Assembly (NCBI RefSeq): GCF_000745485.1
Contig: NZ_KN050694.1
Span: forward strand, 102,216-166,215
Origin: Methanobacterium veterum
GTDB lineage: Archaea > Methanobacteriota > Methanobacteria > Methanobacteriales > Methanobacteriaceae
Direction: 5' to 3'
DNA: 64,000 nucleotides
Shown here: in pieces, positions 37,431-50,166 of the stretch
Numbering within the stretch: position 1 is the first letter of the stretch
How the letters are laid out: each line of letters starts with the position of its first letter
Position numbers and translations under genes: made by a program
The notes under the pieces: generated by a model
What the model was told of the DNA's origin: nothing
The model's database searches: none
The model's input: only the letters and a program-made list of their open reading frames with translations

Positions 37431-37940
37431 GTTAAATTATTTGAAATAACTAATATAAATATGCTAACAGTTTGATACTTATTTATTATTTTAAAAAAAT
37501 GATTTTTAACAGGAGTATCCTTTCATAGTATCGGATATTATAAAAATGATCTATCCTGGTATTAAAAATTATTGAAATTGATATTAATTCTTTTTTAATT
37601 GAATTTATGACTGACAATTGTAAACTATATGTTTAAATAGTTTTAATTAAGTATCAGTTAAGTAATGAATTTGTGTTTTTGCGGCCATAGCTAACTGGTA
37701 AATTGATATTTAACCTGTAATAGTAAATTTATATAAGAGATAATTTGGTTAATTTTAATTCAATCATTTAAAAACCCATAACTTAATAAGGCATATTTTA
37801 ACTGAGTCTAACTTAATATTAAATAAAATAAGTTAAAGTTTATAAATTATATTGAAATTTAAAGCAATATTGGTGATGGAATAAGTTTAAGAATAGGGCC
37901 AAGTGAATATTAAGATAAATCTTAAATTCTATTAAAAGTA
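37431..37940. other. 510-bp AT-rich gap
   Basis: I see no gene, hairpin cluster or operator beyond promoter-like AT stretches. Confidence 0.35.
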
Positions 37941-38132
37941 TTATTTACTATTTATCAATGCAATTTTGCTGGTCACTACTGTTTTGGCCCTTAGAAGAAT
38001 GCTGTCTGCATGATCTCTATTCTGGATTTCATATTCTATTTTTTGAAGTAAAAACCCTAAATTAGCGGGTTTGCATTTATATGCATCATCTAAAAATTTA
38101 CTGGATACTTCCCTATCAATAATTTCATCCAT
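37941..38132 (-). CDS. small conserved protein (paralogue of 18202)
   Basis: 63 residues: FLDDAYKCKPANLGFLLQKI, then RAKTVVTSKIAL, the same pattern as the 69-residue protein encoded at 18202. RBS AGGTGA fits the ATG. Function unknown; two conserved helices around an invariant Cys-Lys-Pro. Confidence 0.7.
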   Translation of the reverse strand: MDEIIDREVSSKFLDDAYKCKPANLGFLLQKIEYEIQNRDHADSILLRAKTVVTSKIALINSK

Positions 38133-38487
38133 TTAGTTTCACCTCTACGACTATGTTAGACAACTTTGTTGGTTGTACTAATATTTGTCATAAGGATTAT
38201 TTAGATTTTTCCTATTATAGGATGAATTATTGCTATGTGAATATTTTGGCAGGTAAATTTTAGATCATTTAACATGATTTAAGCTTTAATTTATACATTG
38301 TTAAGTTTTATGACTTTTTTTTGGAAATATATTAGGTTTAAAAGCTAAAATAAGTAATATCTCTTTAATTTATAAATTAACTTATTTTTTCTAAATTTGC
38401 TTAATAGTTAGTGGCCTGTTAATAATCTGATTTTTCATCTCAGGAAATATTCATGTTCTGGTAAAATTTAAAAGCGTAACTGGTTGT
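38133..38487. other. 355-bp AT-rich gap
   Basis: No gene or clear signal seen apart from the probable promoter of the small gene at 37941 near 38150-38190. Confidence 0.35.
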
Positions 38488-38958
38488 TTAAATGATAACA
38501 ATAAAAATCATTATAAAACTGGCAATTACATACAGGATTCCCGGTATAAAATGCGCCTGAAATTCGCCACGGTCTTTAGCCATCATTTCGTCAGCTTCTT
38601 TATCTGTATAAAACGTTTTTGGAGATAAATAAAGAATCGATTCAAAAATTCTATAATATCCAAAATCGAAAAAAGAGGATAAACCAACTAAAACAATATT
38701 TAAAGTGCCGCGTGGAGTTGGATCAAATGATATGTCATATGCCCCTAAAATAATGAGAAATGCAGCGAAATTAAGAAGGGGCAGTATGTACATAACTGCC
38801 CATGATAAAAATAATCTTCTGATGGCGTGTAACTGGCCTTTCCATGCATTATATGTGTCATAAGGGTTGTAATTTCTGTGAACTCTGTCTATTATTAATG
38901 TAAAATGAATGGCAAATATGAGGGTAAATAATTCTTGTGTCTCGGTAAAAAACTGCAT
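38488..38958 (-). CDS. four-TM membrane protein of unknown function
   Basis: 156 residues with hydrophobic segments at about 10-22, 46-66, 80-100 and 134-155. Loops carry HRNYNPYDTYNAWKGQLHAI and TDKEADEMMAKDRGEFQ. RBS AGGGAGATAAT fits ATG 38958. Family not recognised. Confidence 0.65.
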   Translation of the reverse strand: MQFFTETQELFTLIFAIHFTLIIDRVHRNYNPYDTYNAWKGQLHAIRRLFLSWAVMYILPLLNFAAFLIILGAYDISFDPTPRGTLNIVLVGLSSFFDFGYYRIFESILYLSPKTFYTDKEADEMMAKDRGEFQAHFIPGILYVIASFIMIFIVII

Positions 38959-39110
38959 ATTATCTCCCTAGAAGTTAAATTTTATACTTTTAATAATTTT
39001 TTAATTAAAATTAATATATTTAATTATTTATAGTCTATAATCAATATTAACTAACTGATTTGTTTTAGTAGAATAATTGAATTTAAAAGAATGATAAATG
39101 GAGAAAGGAT

Positions 39111-39524
39111 ATGGAATACACTTTTTATGCTAAAGGACATAAAAATGTCACTTCGGCCCATAGATCAACATTTGAAGTTACTATGGATAAAGAAATAGGA
39201 ATAAGGGCTGATTGTATTGTAGGAGTTTCATCTAAAGTCAAGCTTGTAGATCTTCCTCTAGAACTTAGAGAAGCCATAAAAGATGAAAATACACAGATTA
39301 AAGTCCAACTTGAAACAGAAAATGCAAAGGATGAAATTAAAGGGTATGGACATCCAGAACTCACCCTGGATCATCCAACAGACATGGTCTGTAGAAAAAG
39401 TGAATTTAAATGCAGCCGTACTTTGATGATAAAATCAGACAAAGCTGCAGTTGACCTTAAAAGGGAACTTGTAGATGATTTAAAGGAAGGAAAAGATTTA
39501 AAGGTAACAATATTGGTAGAATAA
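39111..39524 (+). CDS. DUF371 family protein
   Basis: 137 residues of the archaeal DUF371 family: start YAKGHKNVTSAHRSTFEVT, then ADCIVGVSSKVKL and the GHPELTLDHPTDMVCRKS motif. Widely conserved in archaea, function unknown. Probably co-transcribed with the two small genes that follow. Confidence 0.85.
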   Translation: MEYTFYAKGHKNVTSAHRSTFEVTMDKEIGIRADCIVGVSSKVKLVDLPLELREAIKDENTQIKVQLETENAKDEIKGYGHPELTLDHPTDMVCRKSEFKCSRTLMIKSDKAAVDLKRELVDDLKEGKDLKVTILVE

Positions 39525-39580
39525 TAAACATAAAGTTAAACTATCTCAAATAATTAAACAGATAATTTAAAGTGATTTTT

Positions 39581-39673
39581 ATGAATATAATGGGTGCAGT
39601 ACTAGGTGGAATAATAGGTGCAATAATAGGCGTAATTTTGGCAATAGCTATAATCAAAGCTAAAAACAGGTGA
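39581..39673 (+). CDS. 30-residue Gly-zipper membrane peptide
   Basis: A short frame, MNIMGAVLGGIIGAIIGVIL then AIAIIKAKNR, with one TM helix built of G-x-x-x-G steps and a basic end. AGTGAT lies just before the ATG. Its stop overlaps the next gene's RBS. Too short for routine calling, but it fits a real small membrane protein. Confidence 0.45.
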   Translation: MNIMGAVLGGIIGAIIGVILAIAIIKAKNR

Positions 39674-39678
39674 TCGAT

Positions 39679-39990
39679 TTGGATCATATATATGAAAAGG
39701 TTAAATCATTTATAGAAGACAACGGAGATGAATATTATCTCTGTGAGATAGAAGATATTCTGGGGGTTGATGAAGAAACCCTTTTAGAAATACTCAAGCA
39801 GCTTAAAAATGATAATATAGTGACTGAAGAGCACTTTTTTGAAACTGGCTGTGTAAATAATAGAATATGCACAGACTGCTTTGAACCTATGGAACATGAA
39901 GATACAGAGCTTAAAGAAACTCCTGAAGGAGATATTCAGCATATTCATGTTTATAGGTGCCATAAATGCTTTAAAAAAGAATATTACTGA
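39679..39990 (+). CDS. winged-helix-like protein with zinc-ribbon end
   Basis: 103 residues from TTG 39679 (AGGTGAT 39668-39674). The N-terminal half looks like a small winged helix (YLCEIEDILGVDEETLLEIL, then LKNDNIVTEEHFF), the C-terminal half has CTDC and CHKC for zinc. Possible transcription or adaptor protein; family not recognised. Confidence 0.65.
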   Translation: MDHIYEKVKSFIEDNGDEYYLCEIEDILGVDEETLLEILKQLKNDNIVTEEHFFETGCVNNRICTDCFEPMEHEDTELKETPEGDIQHIHVYRCHKCFKKEYY

Positions 39991-40178
39991 GCATTTTTTT
40001 GAAAAATAAAATTTTAATTTAGTATCCTAAACTGGATATTATTATTATTTTGAGTTTATTTTTAAAATGGAAACATTAAGGATAATAATACAAAATTTTT
40101 ACTTAATTTGCATGCCTATTTGATGTTTTTAGTAAAGGATATATCTGCGTTTTAAATAATACATTTATGGAGGATATT

Positions 40179-40478
40179 ATGGCAACATGTCAAAAATGCG
40201 GAACTGAAGCTTCGGATAATGAAAAATATTGTTTAAAGTGCGGAGAACAAATGGATAATGGAAGCAGTTATCTTATTGTTAATATCATTACGATAGCGGC
40301 AATAATCATTGGGTTTATAATGCCATTTGTTTTTATAATTGCACTTATACCTGCAGTATATTTATATACTCGTCCAGTAAATTCTGTTAAACAACGTGGG
40401 AAGTTGTATATAATAGTTTCACTGCTTTTATTGGTTATTATGCTCATTGTTTGGAGTTTTATTGACCATTTGATTTAA
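40179..40478 (+). CDS. zinc-ribbon membrane protein
   Basis: 99 residues. N-terminal ribbon CQKCGTEASDNEKYCLKCGE, then two TM helices (about 33-58 and 74-96). Start at ATG 40179 with GGAGG at 40169-40173. The zinc_ribbon_2 plus TM architecture is common in archaea; role unknown. Confidence 0.7.
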   Translation: MATCQKCGTEASDNEKYCLKCGEQMDNGSSYLIVNIITIAAIIIGFIMPFVFIIALIPAVYLYTRPVNSVKQRGKLYIIVSLLLLVIMLIVWSFIDHLI

Positions 40479-40597
40479 AATTATGTTAAAAAGTTCATAT
40501 TTCTTTTATTTTTATAAAATAAATATGATTTTTTATCTAAATAGATTGATTATAAACTTGATTGAAAAAAAGTTATTTTAAAATTAGAAAGCCAGAT

Positions 40598-40800
40598 GCA
40601 TTCGATAATCTTAGATTTTCAAAACAAAAATTAGGAAAATTTTGATTTACTGAAGCGCCTTTGAAAAATTTGTTTTCGAGGCATGCGAAAATTGAAAATT
40701 TTAGCAGTTGCAAAATTTCATTTTGCAAACATAAAAAATTTTTGAATTTTTAGAAAAATATGTAATATTTTTCTAACTCCCAAAAATCTTCGATTTTTGA
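40598..40800. repeat. palindrome cluster downstream of tRNA-Leu
   Basis: Perfect hairpins, with arms TTGCAAAAT/ATTTTGCAA (40708-40728), TAGAAAAATAT/ATATTTTTCTA (40751-40775) and CAAAAATC/GATTTTTG (40781-40799), each with a 3-nt loop. Looser ones lie upstream. Same class as the in-gene palindromes. Confidence 0.8.
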
Positions 40801-40810
40801 GGATTTTTAA

Positions 40811-40895
<85 letters not shown>

Positions 40896-40976
40896 TGTTC
40901 ATGTTGAACTAACACGAGAACATATCATCTTATTTATCTTTCACTATATAAATGTTTCGATTCTACGTTGTTGATT

Positions 40977-42560
40977 TCATCTTATTTTGTATATTTTCAA
41001 ACCGTTTATGGTGCCGTTGGTTATTTCTTTGTATTTTTTTAATAAATCCTCGTTGGTATTTGAGTTCCCCCAGAAAAAATAGTAATCAATTTTATATTCT
41101 TTAAAACTTTTTTCTAATTCCATGTCAGTCATAGGTTTTTTTGTGGTGCTGTTGGTCGCCCGTCCATAGTAATGGGCATTTAAATAATAAGCTATATTTA
41201 ATGAATCTCTGTATTTGTCATTAGAGGCTATATTGCCGTGTACATTATATTTGTTGATAGAATTACTCATTGAGTAATAGTCCTGTCCTATGTACTGGTT
41301 ATTCACCAGTGAACTTAGGGGAACTACGATTAATGATATTATAAACAGTAATAGAAGTAAAAATGTACCCAATTTATTTAAAAATCTTGTTTTAGATAGC
41401 ATATTTAGAAGATAACCTCCCATTAATATTATTAATATGTATACGATGAAAAAATACCGGAATTCTACAAAAATGATGAGATAACCTGCACAAAATAGAA
41501 TTATGGTTAAAATAGGATATATTTGTTCTCCATTAATTGAAATCAATTTACGCAGAGGTTTAAAGAGAAAAGATAGATAGATGACAAGGATTATCATGGA
41601 AAAATAGGTGAACTGCTGGAGGTATCCAATTAATTTTAAAAAGTTGTTTGCAATCAAGTTAAGTAAATAAATAAAAGATTTTCCTGAACTTAAAGGATTC
41701 CACGATTTCATTTTAAAATAGGATGGATCTTCCCATGCGCTTACTGATTTATCATTAGGAGGTTTCATTAATCCATTCCAGATTGGACTCCCATGCTGGA
41801 GGGGGCCGGATTCTTCAAAATTATATTTTCCAGATGTTCCAAAGGTCATATAGCCATATTTTTCACTGATCACTGCACTCCATGCCCCACTTATAACAAA
41901 AAATACTGCTAAACCTAAAAATAAATTTTTCAGCACTTTTTTCCTATTTGCTGTACTTTTTAGGTAATAAAATGAGTTCATTATTATAAAATGGGCAATG
42001 AAAAATGGAAAAGCATAACTTTTTGTTAAATAGGCCAGAGCTGCAAAAGTTCCGCATAATGCACTGTTATATAAATTCTGGGAATATGATGGATTGAAAA
42101 TAAAATACAAGTAATATATTAAAAAACAAGTAAGTAACAGGTCTACTGGGTTATAACGTAATGCAAAGTAAAGTATGACAAAAATAACTGGAAAAATGAT
42201 GCTGATTCTAATTTTTTCGTTCATTTTGAACCTGTAGGATAAAAATATTGTTCCTGTGATTGTAAAAAAGCCGGTAATTAATGATAATATTTTAGTAGCA
42301 TACATCACAGATTGTGGCGCTGGATTCTGTAAAATAAATGGGGCAAGTATCCATGGAAAAAATGGTCCCCAGTAGCCGTTAACTGCATTTGAAATATCTA
42401 CTGCTGCGTATAACTTTGCAACAGAAATAATGACAATTAGGTCTCTACTTATTGTATCATACTGGTAATATCTGATGAAGTATGCTCCTAATATTGAGTA
42501 TATTACTAAAAATAATGCAAAAATTATCTTGCTTTTAGCAAGTGTGTTAATTTTCAGCAT
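40977..42560 (-). CDS. ArnT/PMT-like membrane glycosyltransferase
   Basis: 527 residues, about 11-12 TM helices, with an acidic start loop (YDTISRDLIVIISVAKLY) and a C-terminal soluble domain of about 120 residues. Same family as the protein encoded at 43780; both share YLTKSYAFPFFIAHF-like and NRKKVLKNLF segments. Such GT-C enzymes move a sugar from a polyprenyl-phosphate donor to a surface acceptor. The exact acceptor is unknown. Confidence 0.75.
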   Translation of the reverse strand: MLKINTLAKSKIIFALFLVIYSILGAYFIRYYQYDTISRDLIVIISVAKLYAAVDISNAVNGYWGPFFPWILAPFILQNPAPQSVMYATKILSLITGFFTITGTIFLSYRFKMNEKIRISIIFPVIFVILYFALRYNPVDLLLTCFLIYYLYFIFNPSYSQNLYNSALCGTFAALAYLTKSYAFPFFIAHFIIMNSFYYLKSTANRKKVLKNLFLGLAVFFVISGAWSAVISEKYGYMTFGTSGKYNFEESGPLQHGSPIWNGLMKPPNDKSVSAWEDPSYFKMKSWNPLSSGKSFIYLLNLIANNFLKLIGYLQQFTYFSMIILVIYLSFLFKPLRKLISINGEQIYPILTIILFCAGYLIIFVEFRYFFIVYILIILMGGYLLNMLSKTRFLNKLGTFLLLLLFIISLIVVPLSSLVNNQYIGQDYYSMSNSINKYNVHGNIASNDKYRDSLNIAYYLNAHYYGRATNSTTKKPMTDMELEKSFKEYKIDYYFFWGNSNTNEDLLKKYKEITNGTINGLKIYKIR

Positions 42561-42857
42561 ATTATTACTAGTATGCTGATAGTTAATAACACTATAGTGG
42601 CATATTTTTTAATTTACAGGATCAATTGAGTATAGATAATCATAATTGATTATCTGGGATACTTTGATTAATTTGATTTATACAGTTATATTTGGAGTTA
42701 GTTAAGAAATAATAGTTTATTCGGAGTTAAGCATGTTGACAAACTATTTTGCATAAATTTAAAACATTATTTTATCTATGAAAAGTCTAAAATAAAATAT
42801 TATACTTTTAAAGTCATTTAAAAAAAGTAAAATAGCTATATTTGGATAGGTAATCAT

Positions 42858-43154
42858 ATGAAAGCTGTAACTGAAACCAATGATGGAATATTAGTAGATA
42901 TAGAAGTTTCTCCTAAATCAAAGAAATTTGAAATAATTGGTTACAATGAGTGGAGAGAAAAAATAGAAATTAGAATAAAATCAGTTCCACAAAAGGGTAA
43001 AGCTAATAAAGAAATAATAAATGAATTTTCACGTCTTACCGGGTCGCAAGTTGAGATTATTTCAGGACTGAAAAGCCATCATAAGACTCTCCGAGTTTAT
43101 AATCTCTCTAAATCTGAATTTTTACATATTCTAAATGATAAATATAATTTATAG
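42858..43154 (+). CDS. DUF167 (YggU-like) protein
   Basis: 98 residues of the small DUF167 fold: start with beta strands LVDIEVSPKSKKFEI, then IRIKSVPQKGKANKEIINEF, the family hallmark, and VEIISGLKSHHKTLRV. Conserved in bacteria and archaea, function unknown. Confidence 0.9.
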   Translation: MKAVTETNDGILVDIEVSPKSKKFEIIGYNEWREKIEIRIKSVPQKGKANKEIINEFSRLTGSQVEIISGLKSHHKTLRVYNLSKSEFLHILNDKYNL

Positions 43155-43451
43155 TACTGTATATTATCAAACTTATAGTTTCCTAACGTCAAAATCATTT
43201 TAATAGTAATCTAGAACATCTGATTATTCACTATAAATAGGGATCAGGTAGAACAAATATTATATATCTAAAAGTTGAGTTATTTTTATATCATCAACAA
43301 TTTAATCTCAAATTAAAAAACAAAAATTATCCAATTTATTTCATTTGACTTTAATGTTATACCCTTTAAATCAGTTAAAACAATATATTAGGGGCAATAT
43401 TCAAGTGAAAATATAAAATACTGGTAATTATTTAAAAACAGGTTATAAAAT

Positions 43452-43682
43452 ATGACAGGTAAAAATACAAATTATTTAATCGTAGCTGTAGTTTTTATTA
43501 TGGCTGTATATGCGTTCTATACAAAATACTATTTTAACGCATCAGGGTGGTTTTTATTAGGGTTAACTTTGATTTTAATCACATATTTCTCTAAAATTAG
43601 TGCAGATAAGAAATATTATATAATGGCACTTCCACTGCCGATTTTAGCCTTAATTTGTTTTGCACTTGAGTTTTTCTACTAA
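43452..43682 (+). CDS. small membrane protein
   Basis: 76 residues with three hydrophobic segments (about 7-24, 31-47, 55-74) and a few charges between them. RBS AGGTT eight bases before the ATG. Family not recognised. Confidence 0.5.
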   Translation: MTGKNTNYLIVAVVFIMAVYAFYTKYYFNASGWFLLGLTLILITYFSKISADKKYYIMALPLPILALICFALEFFY

Positions 43683-43779
43683 GTGTTTTTAGAGTAAAAA
43701 ATATAAAATTTTAAGTTAGCTTATGGAATAATAATTTAGATGAAACATAAATTAATAAATGACTATCAATATAACTTAA

Positions 43780-45390
43780 ATGGCGTTAGGGGACATTATT
43801 AATACGATTACTATGAATTGGACTAAACATATAAGCAATAATGTCGCTTTAAGAAGTAACAAAAGCCTGATTACGGCTTTAATGACTTTTTTATTATTAG
43901 GGATTATATTAATTAGGTATTATCAGTACCAGCTTAATCCTGATGGCCTAGTTTATATAAAAATTGCTAAAATTTATTTAATGGGTGATTATGGTAATGC
44001 AATCAGCGCTTACTGGAGCCCCCTTATATCATGGCTTTTGATTCCATTTCTTGTTTATGGTATAAATCCAGTATATGTACTATTTTCAACGAAAGTACTG
44101 GCTTTAATTATAGGTTTTTTCACTCTACTTGGTATTGGAAAATTGTCTTATAAGTTTGAAATGAATAATACCATTCGAACTGTAATTCTTTTTTCAGCAG
44201 TTCCAGTGGTTTTATATTTTGCATACAGTGTGATAACGCCGGATTTACTGCTGGTCTGTATACTTGTATATTATTTTAATATTATATTTGATTCAGAATA
44301 TCCTAATAAACTATCTAATGGGTTACTTTGTGGTTTACTTGGAGCATTGGCGTATTTAAGTAAAAGTTATGCTTTTCCATTTTTTATCGCACATTTTACA
44401 TTGTTTAATATCATTCATTACTTTAAGAATATCCAAAATAGGAAGAAAGTGCTGAAAAATTTATTTATTGGATTTGCAGTATTCTTTGTTATTAGTGGAA
44501 TCTGGATTGGTTTAATAAGTCAAAAAGAGGGTGAAATAACCTATAGTACTTCAGGAGAATTTAACCATAATCTTGTAGGTCCTGAATCTAAAGGATGGGG
44601 AATGACACATTATCTTGGTGAAGTTACATCAGATGGATCTCTGACTCCAAGTGCAGATGTCAAATCATGGAGTCCATTTGAATCCTGGAGTAATTTTAAG
44701 CACCAGCTGAAGCTTATATACACCAATACTATAGATACAATTAGTATATACAAATCATTCTCGTATTTCTCGCTTATAATACTGTTTGTATATTTGATGT
44801 TTTTTTTAAAACCATTTAAAAAAATATTAAAAGATAATAGAATATATCCTATTTTAACTGTAATTATATTTTCTGTAGGTTATCTTCCCATTTTAGTTGA
44901 AGAGAGATATTTATGGGCTGTATATATCTTATTATTTTTAATGGGAGGGTATTTAGTTAATGAATTGTTTAAACATAGTTTTTTCACCACCCGTAGGAAA
45001 AGTATAATTTTGCTGGTTTTTGCACTTTCATTTATATGGATGCCTGTGTCATTTTTAAGTGAAAATATTAATTTAGATAAGGAAATTTATAACATGGCAA
45101 ATTTTATTGAAGATCAATACAGTATCCATGGAAATATAGCAGTTAATCAGGACAATAAGAAAATAGCTGTAACTTATTTGTCGTATTATCTGGGAACTAC
45201 TTATTTAGGGCAAACGAATAATACCAGTAGTTCTCAGCTACAAGAACAATTGAAAAAATATAATGTTGATTTTTATATAGTATGGGGAGATAATAACTCT
45301 GTTCTTAATGGATATGCTGAAGTTACAAATGGTAAAATAAATGCTTTAAAGATATATTCTATAAATGATAAAGTACAAGTGGAAAATTAA
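43780..45390 (+). CDS. ArnT/PMT-like membrane glycosyltransferase (paralogue)
   Basis: 536 residues, about 12 TM helices. The first loop carries YYQYQLNPDGLVYIKIAKIY, with the Asp typical of GT-C active loops. Shares YLSKSYAFPFFIAHF and NRKKVLKNLFIGFAVFFVIS with the protein encoded at 40977, indicating an old duplication, now on opposite strands. The start may be ATG 43780 or ATG 43813; neither has a clear SD. Confidence 0.75.
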   Translation: MALGDIINTITMNWTKHISNNVALRSNKSLITALMTFLLLGIILIRYYQYQLNPDGLVYIKIAKIYLMGDYGNAISAYWSPLISWLLIPFLVYGINPVYVLFSTKVLALIIGFFTLLGIGKLSYKFEMNNTIRTVILFSAVPVVLYFAYSVITPDLLLVCILVYYFNIIFDSEYPNKLSNGLLCGLLGALAYLSKSYAFPFFIAHFTLFNIIHYFKNIQNRKKVLKNLFIGFAVFFVISGIWIGLISQKEGEITYSTSGEFNHNLVGPESKGWGMTHYLGEVTSDGSLTPSADVKSWSPFESWSNFKHQLKLIYTNTIDTISIYKSFSYFSLIILFVYLMFFLKPFKKILKDNRIYPILTVIIFSVGYLPILVEERYLWAVYILLFLMGGYLVNELFKHSFFTTRRKSIILLVFALSFIWMPVSFLSENINLDKEIYNMANFIEDQYSIHGNIAVNQDNKKIAVTYLSYYLGTTYLGQTNNTSSSQLQEQLKKYNVDFYIVWGDNNSVLNGYAEVTNGKINALKIYSINDKVQVEN

Positions 45391-45494
45391 ATCCATATAA
45401 AAACCAAAAAAGTTTATAAGTCATTTGAATGTAAGTATAGTATGTATAATTAGAGAATTTAAACTTTTAACATGAAATTAATAGGTGAACAGTT

Positions 45495-46340
45495 ATGAAA
45501 GCGGTGATACCGGCTGCTGGACTTGGTACAAGGTTTTTACCTGCAACAAAGGCGCAACCAAAAGAAATGCTTCCCGTGTTTAATAAACCAACAATACAAT
45601 ACGTAGTTGAAGAAGCTGTGGCTTCTGGAATAGATGATATACTGATAATCACAGGAAAAGGTAAACGATCCATTGAAGATCATTTTGACAGAGCTTTTGA
45701 ATTAGAATACTTCCTTAAAAATGGTGGAAAAACTGATTATCTCAAGGAAGTAGAATACATATCTGAACTCGCGGATATTTATTATGTAAGGCAGAAAAAG
45801 CAGAAAGGACTTGGAGATGCAATATCTTGTGCAAAAAAACACATCGACGGCGATCCATTTGCGGTTTTGCTCGGAGATACTATAGCTCAATCTGATGTTC
45901 CATGTACAAAGCAGCTTATGGATGTTTATGATAAATATGAGTCTTCAGTAATTGCTATAGAAGAAGTTCCTGATGAAAAAGTAGAAAGGTATGGTATAAT
46001 CAAGGGATCTAAAATTAATGATTCTCTTTATAAAATTGAAGACCTGGTTGAAAAACCTAAATTGGCAGATGCACCTTCCAATTTAGGAATTATAGGAAGA
46101 TATTTACTCACTCCTGATATTTTTGATCATATCGATGCAGTTGAACCGGGTGTCGGTGGCGAAATCCAACTCACAGATGCTTTAAGGCATTTAGATGAAA
46201 GTTACGGTTGTATATTCAACGGTAAACTTCACGATATTGGGAATACCGTTGACTGGCTTAAAAGCTCAATTGAAATTGCAATGGAAAATGAAGATGTTAA
46301 GAAAGAATTACTAGAGCATTTAAGCAATCTTCTAAAATAA
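45495..46340 (+). CDS. galU: UTP-glucose-1-phosphate uridylyltransferase
   Basis: 281 residues. Nucleotide-binding start AAGLGTRFLPATKAQPKEML, then KGLGDAISCAKKHI and the GIIGRYLLTPDIFD block. Makes UDP-glucose, a precursor for the glycans of this locus. RBS AGGTGA fits the ATG. Confidence 0.93.
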   Translation: MKAVIPAAGLGTRFLPATKAQPKEMLPVFNKPTIQYVVEEAVASGIDDILIITGKGKRSIEDHFDRAFELEYFLKNGGKTDYLKEVEYISELADIYYVRQKKQKGLGDAISCAKKHIDGDPFAVLLGDTIAQSDVPCTKQLMDVYDKYESSVIAIEEVPDEKVERYGIIKGSKINDSLYKIEDLVEKPKLADAPSNLGIIGRYLLTPDIFDHIDAVEPGVGGEIQLTDALRHLDESYGCIFNGKLHDIGNTVDWLKSSIEIAMENEDVKKELLEHLSNLLK

Positions 46341-46489
46341 TCGATGTTTTTAATTATTTTTATTAATTTAACATCTCTTTTTTTATTGATTATAAACAAA
46401 TTATATAAGCAATACCATCAAAAATTGAACAGTATACTGAATTATTTATGATTTAAAAATTATGGAAAGATATTAAACTAAGTGATTTT

Positions 46490-47614
<1,125 letters not shown>

Positions 47615-47735
47615 TTGAGGTTTAGATGAATTTACAATTCATCTACCAAAATTATGCATTACTTGAAAATCTAAAAATCAAGGATTTTCACACTTTTAGA
47701 TTAAAAGATCTCATCAAAGTTTTGAAGTTGAAGAA

Positions 47736-48865
<1,130 letters not shown>

Positions 48866-48917
48866 TCCTAAGACTAAATAATGCTTTTTTGACGGATTTA
48901 ATGTTGAAGTGAATAAA

Positions 48918-50036
48918 ATGAAGATAGTTCAAACGCCTGTTAGGTTTTACCCGTTTATAGGCGGTGTGGAAAATTATGTATATTATTTATCAAAGGAACT
49001 GGTTAAATTAGGCCAGGATATTACTATTATTTGTGCAAATGAACCTGTTTCAAAAAAACAAGAAGTTATTGATGGTATCACAGTAAAAAGACTTTCTTAT
49101 TTTGGTAAAATTGCAAATACTAATATAACTCCGCAGTTGCCATTTGCACTGTCAAGAGAAGAATTTGATGTTATTCATACCCATGTACCTACTCCTTGGA
49201 GTGCTGATTGGAGTAATATAACCTCTAAATTTAAAAAAAAGCCTTTAGTTGTTACTTATCATAATGATATAATTGGGAATGGTATTGCAAATTATATTGC
49301 GGGATTTTATAATTCCACTGCTTTAAAATCGTTGCTGGGCCAAGCAGATAAAATAATAATTACTCAACCTAATTATCTGTATTCATCTCCTTATCTGGGA
49401 AATTATGAGGATAAGATTGAAGTTATACCAAATGGAGTTGATGTAGATAAATTTAAACCGCTTGATGTGGAAAAACAGGAAAACAGCATATTTTTCCTGA
49501 GCCTCTTAGATGAATTTCACAAATATAAGGGTCTGGACTATTTATTAAATGCATTAAAAATAGTAAAACTTGAAATAGAAGACGTAAAATTAATAGTTGG
49601 TGGAAAAGGTAAGTTACTGGACTATTACCGCAGCATGGTAAATGAAATGGGCTTGGGGGACAATGTTGAATTCCATGGTTTTATTCCAGATGAGAAAATT
49701 GTGGAATATTACAGTAAATGCAGTGTTTTTATACTGCCATCAATCTCATCAAAACAGGAAGGTTTTGGTATTGTTGCCCTTGAGGCGCTTGCATGTGAAA
49801 CTCCGGTGATAAGCACAGAGATTGTTGGTGTAGCAGCTGATGTCAAAGAAAGTAATTCTGGGATTATTGTACCGCCTAAAGATATAGATAAACTTGCAGA
49901 TGCAATACTTAAAATATTATCTAACAAAGATTCATCCTTCAAAATGGGATTTAATGGAAGAAGACTTGTAGAAGAAAAGTATACCTGGGCAGGTATTGCT
50001 AAAATGGCTGAAAAGGTTTATAAAGAGTTACTATAA
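48918..50036 (+). CDS. GT4 family glycosyltransferase
   Basis: 372 residues from ATG 48918 (a GTG at 48909 is also possible). GT-B fold with [18 protein letters not shown], then [10 protein letters not shown] and the E-x7-E motif [19 protein letters not shown]. Distinct from its neighbours, so probably a different linkage in the same glycan. Confidence 0.85.
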   Translation: MKIVQTPVRFYPFIGGVENYVYYLSKELVKLGQDITIICANEPVSKKQEVIDGITVKRLSYFGKIANTNITPQLPFALSREEFDVIHTHVPTPWSADWSNITSKFKKKPLVVTYHNDIIGNGIANYIAGFYNSTALKSLLGQADKIIITQPNYLYSSPYLGNYEDKIEVIPNGVDVDKFKPLDVEKQENSIFFLSLLDEFHKYKGLDYLLNALKIVKLEIEDVKLIVGGKGKLLDYYRSMVNEMGLGDNVEFHGFIPDEKIVEYYSKCSVFILPSISSKQEGFGIVALEALACETPVISTEIVGVAADVKESNSGIIVPPKDIDKLADAILKILSNKDSSFKMGFNGRRLVEEKYTWAGIAKMAEKVYKELL

Positions 50037-50166
50037 TTAAATATTTATTCAAACAATTTAGGAATATTATAATACTACCATCAAATAAATAATAGCTGTT
50101 AAAATTGAAAATATGCTATTTGGTGAAAATTAATTCAGAAAATTTCGGTATTAAGGAGAACAGTGA

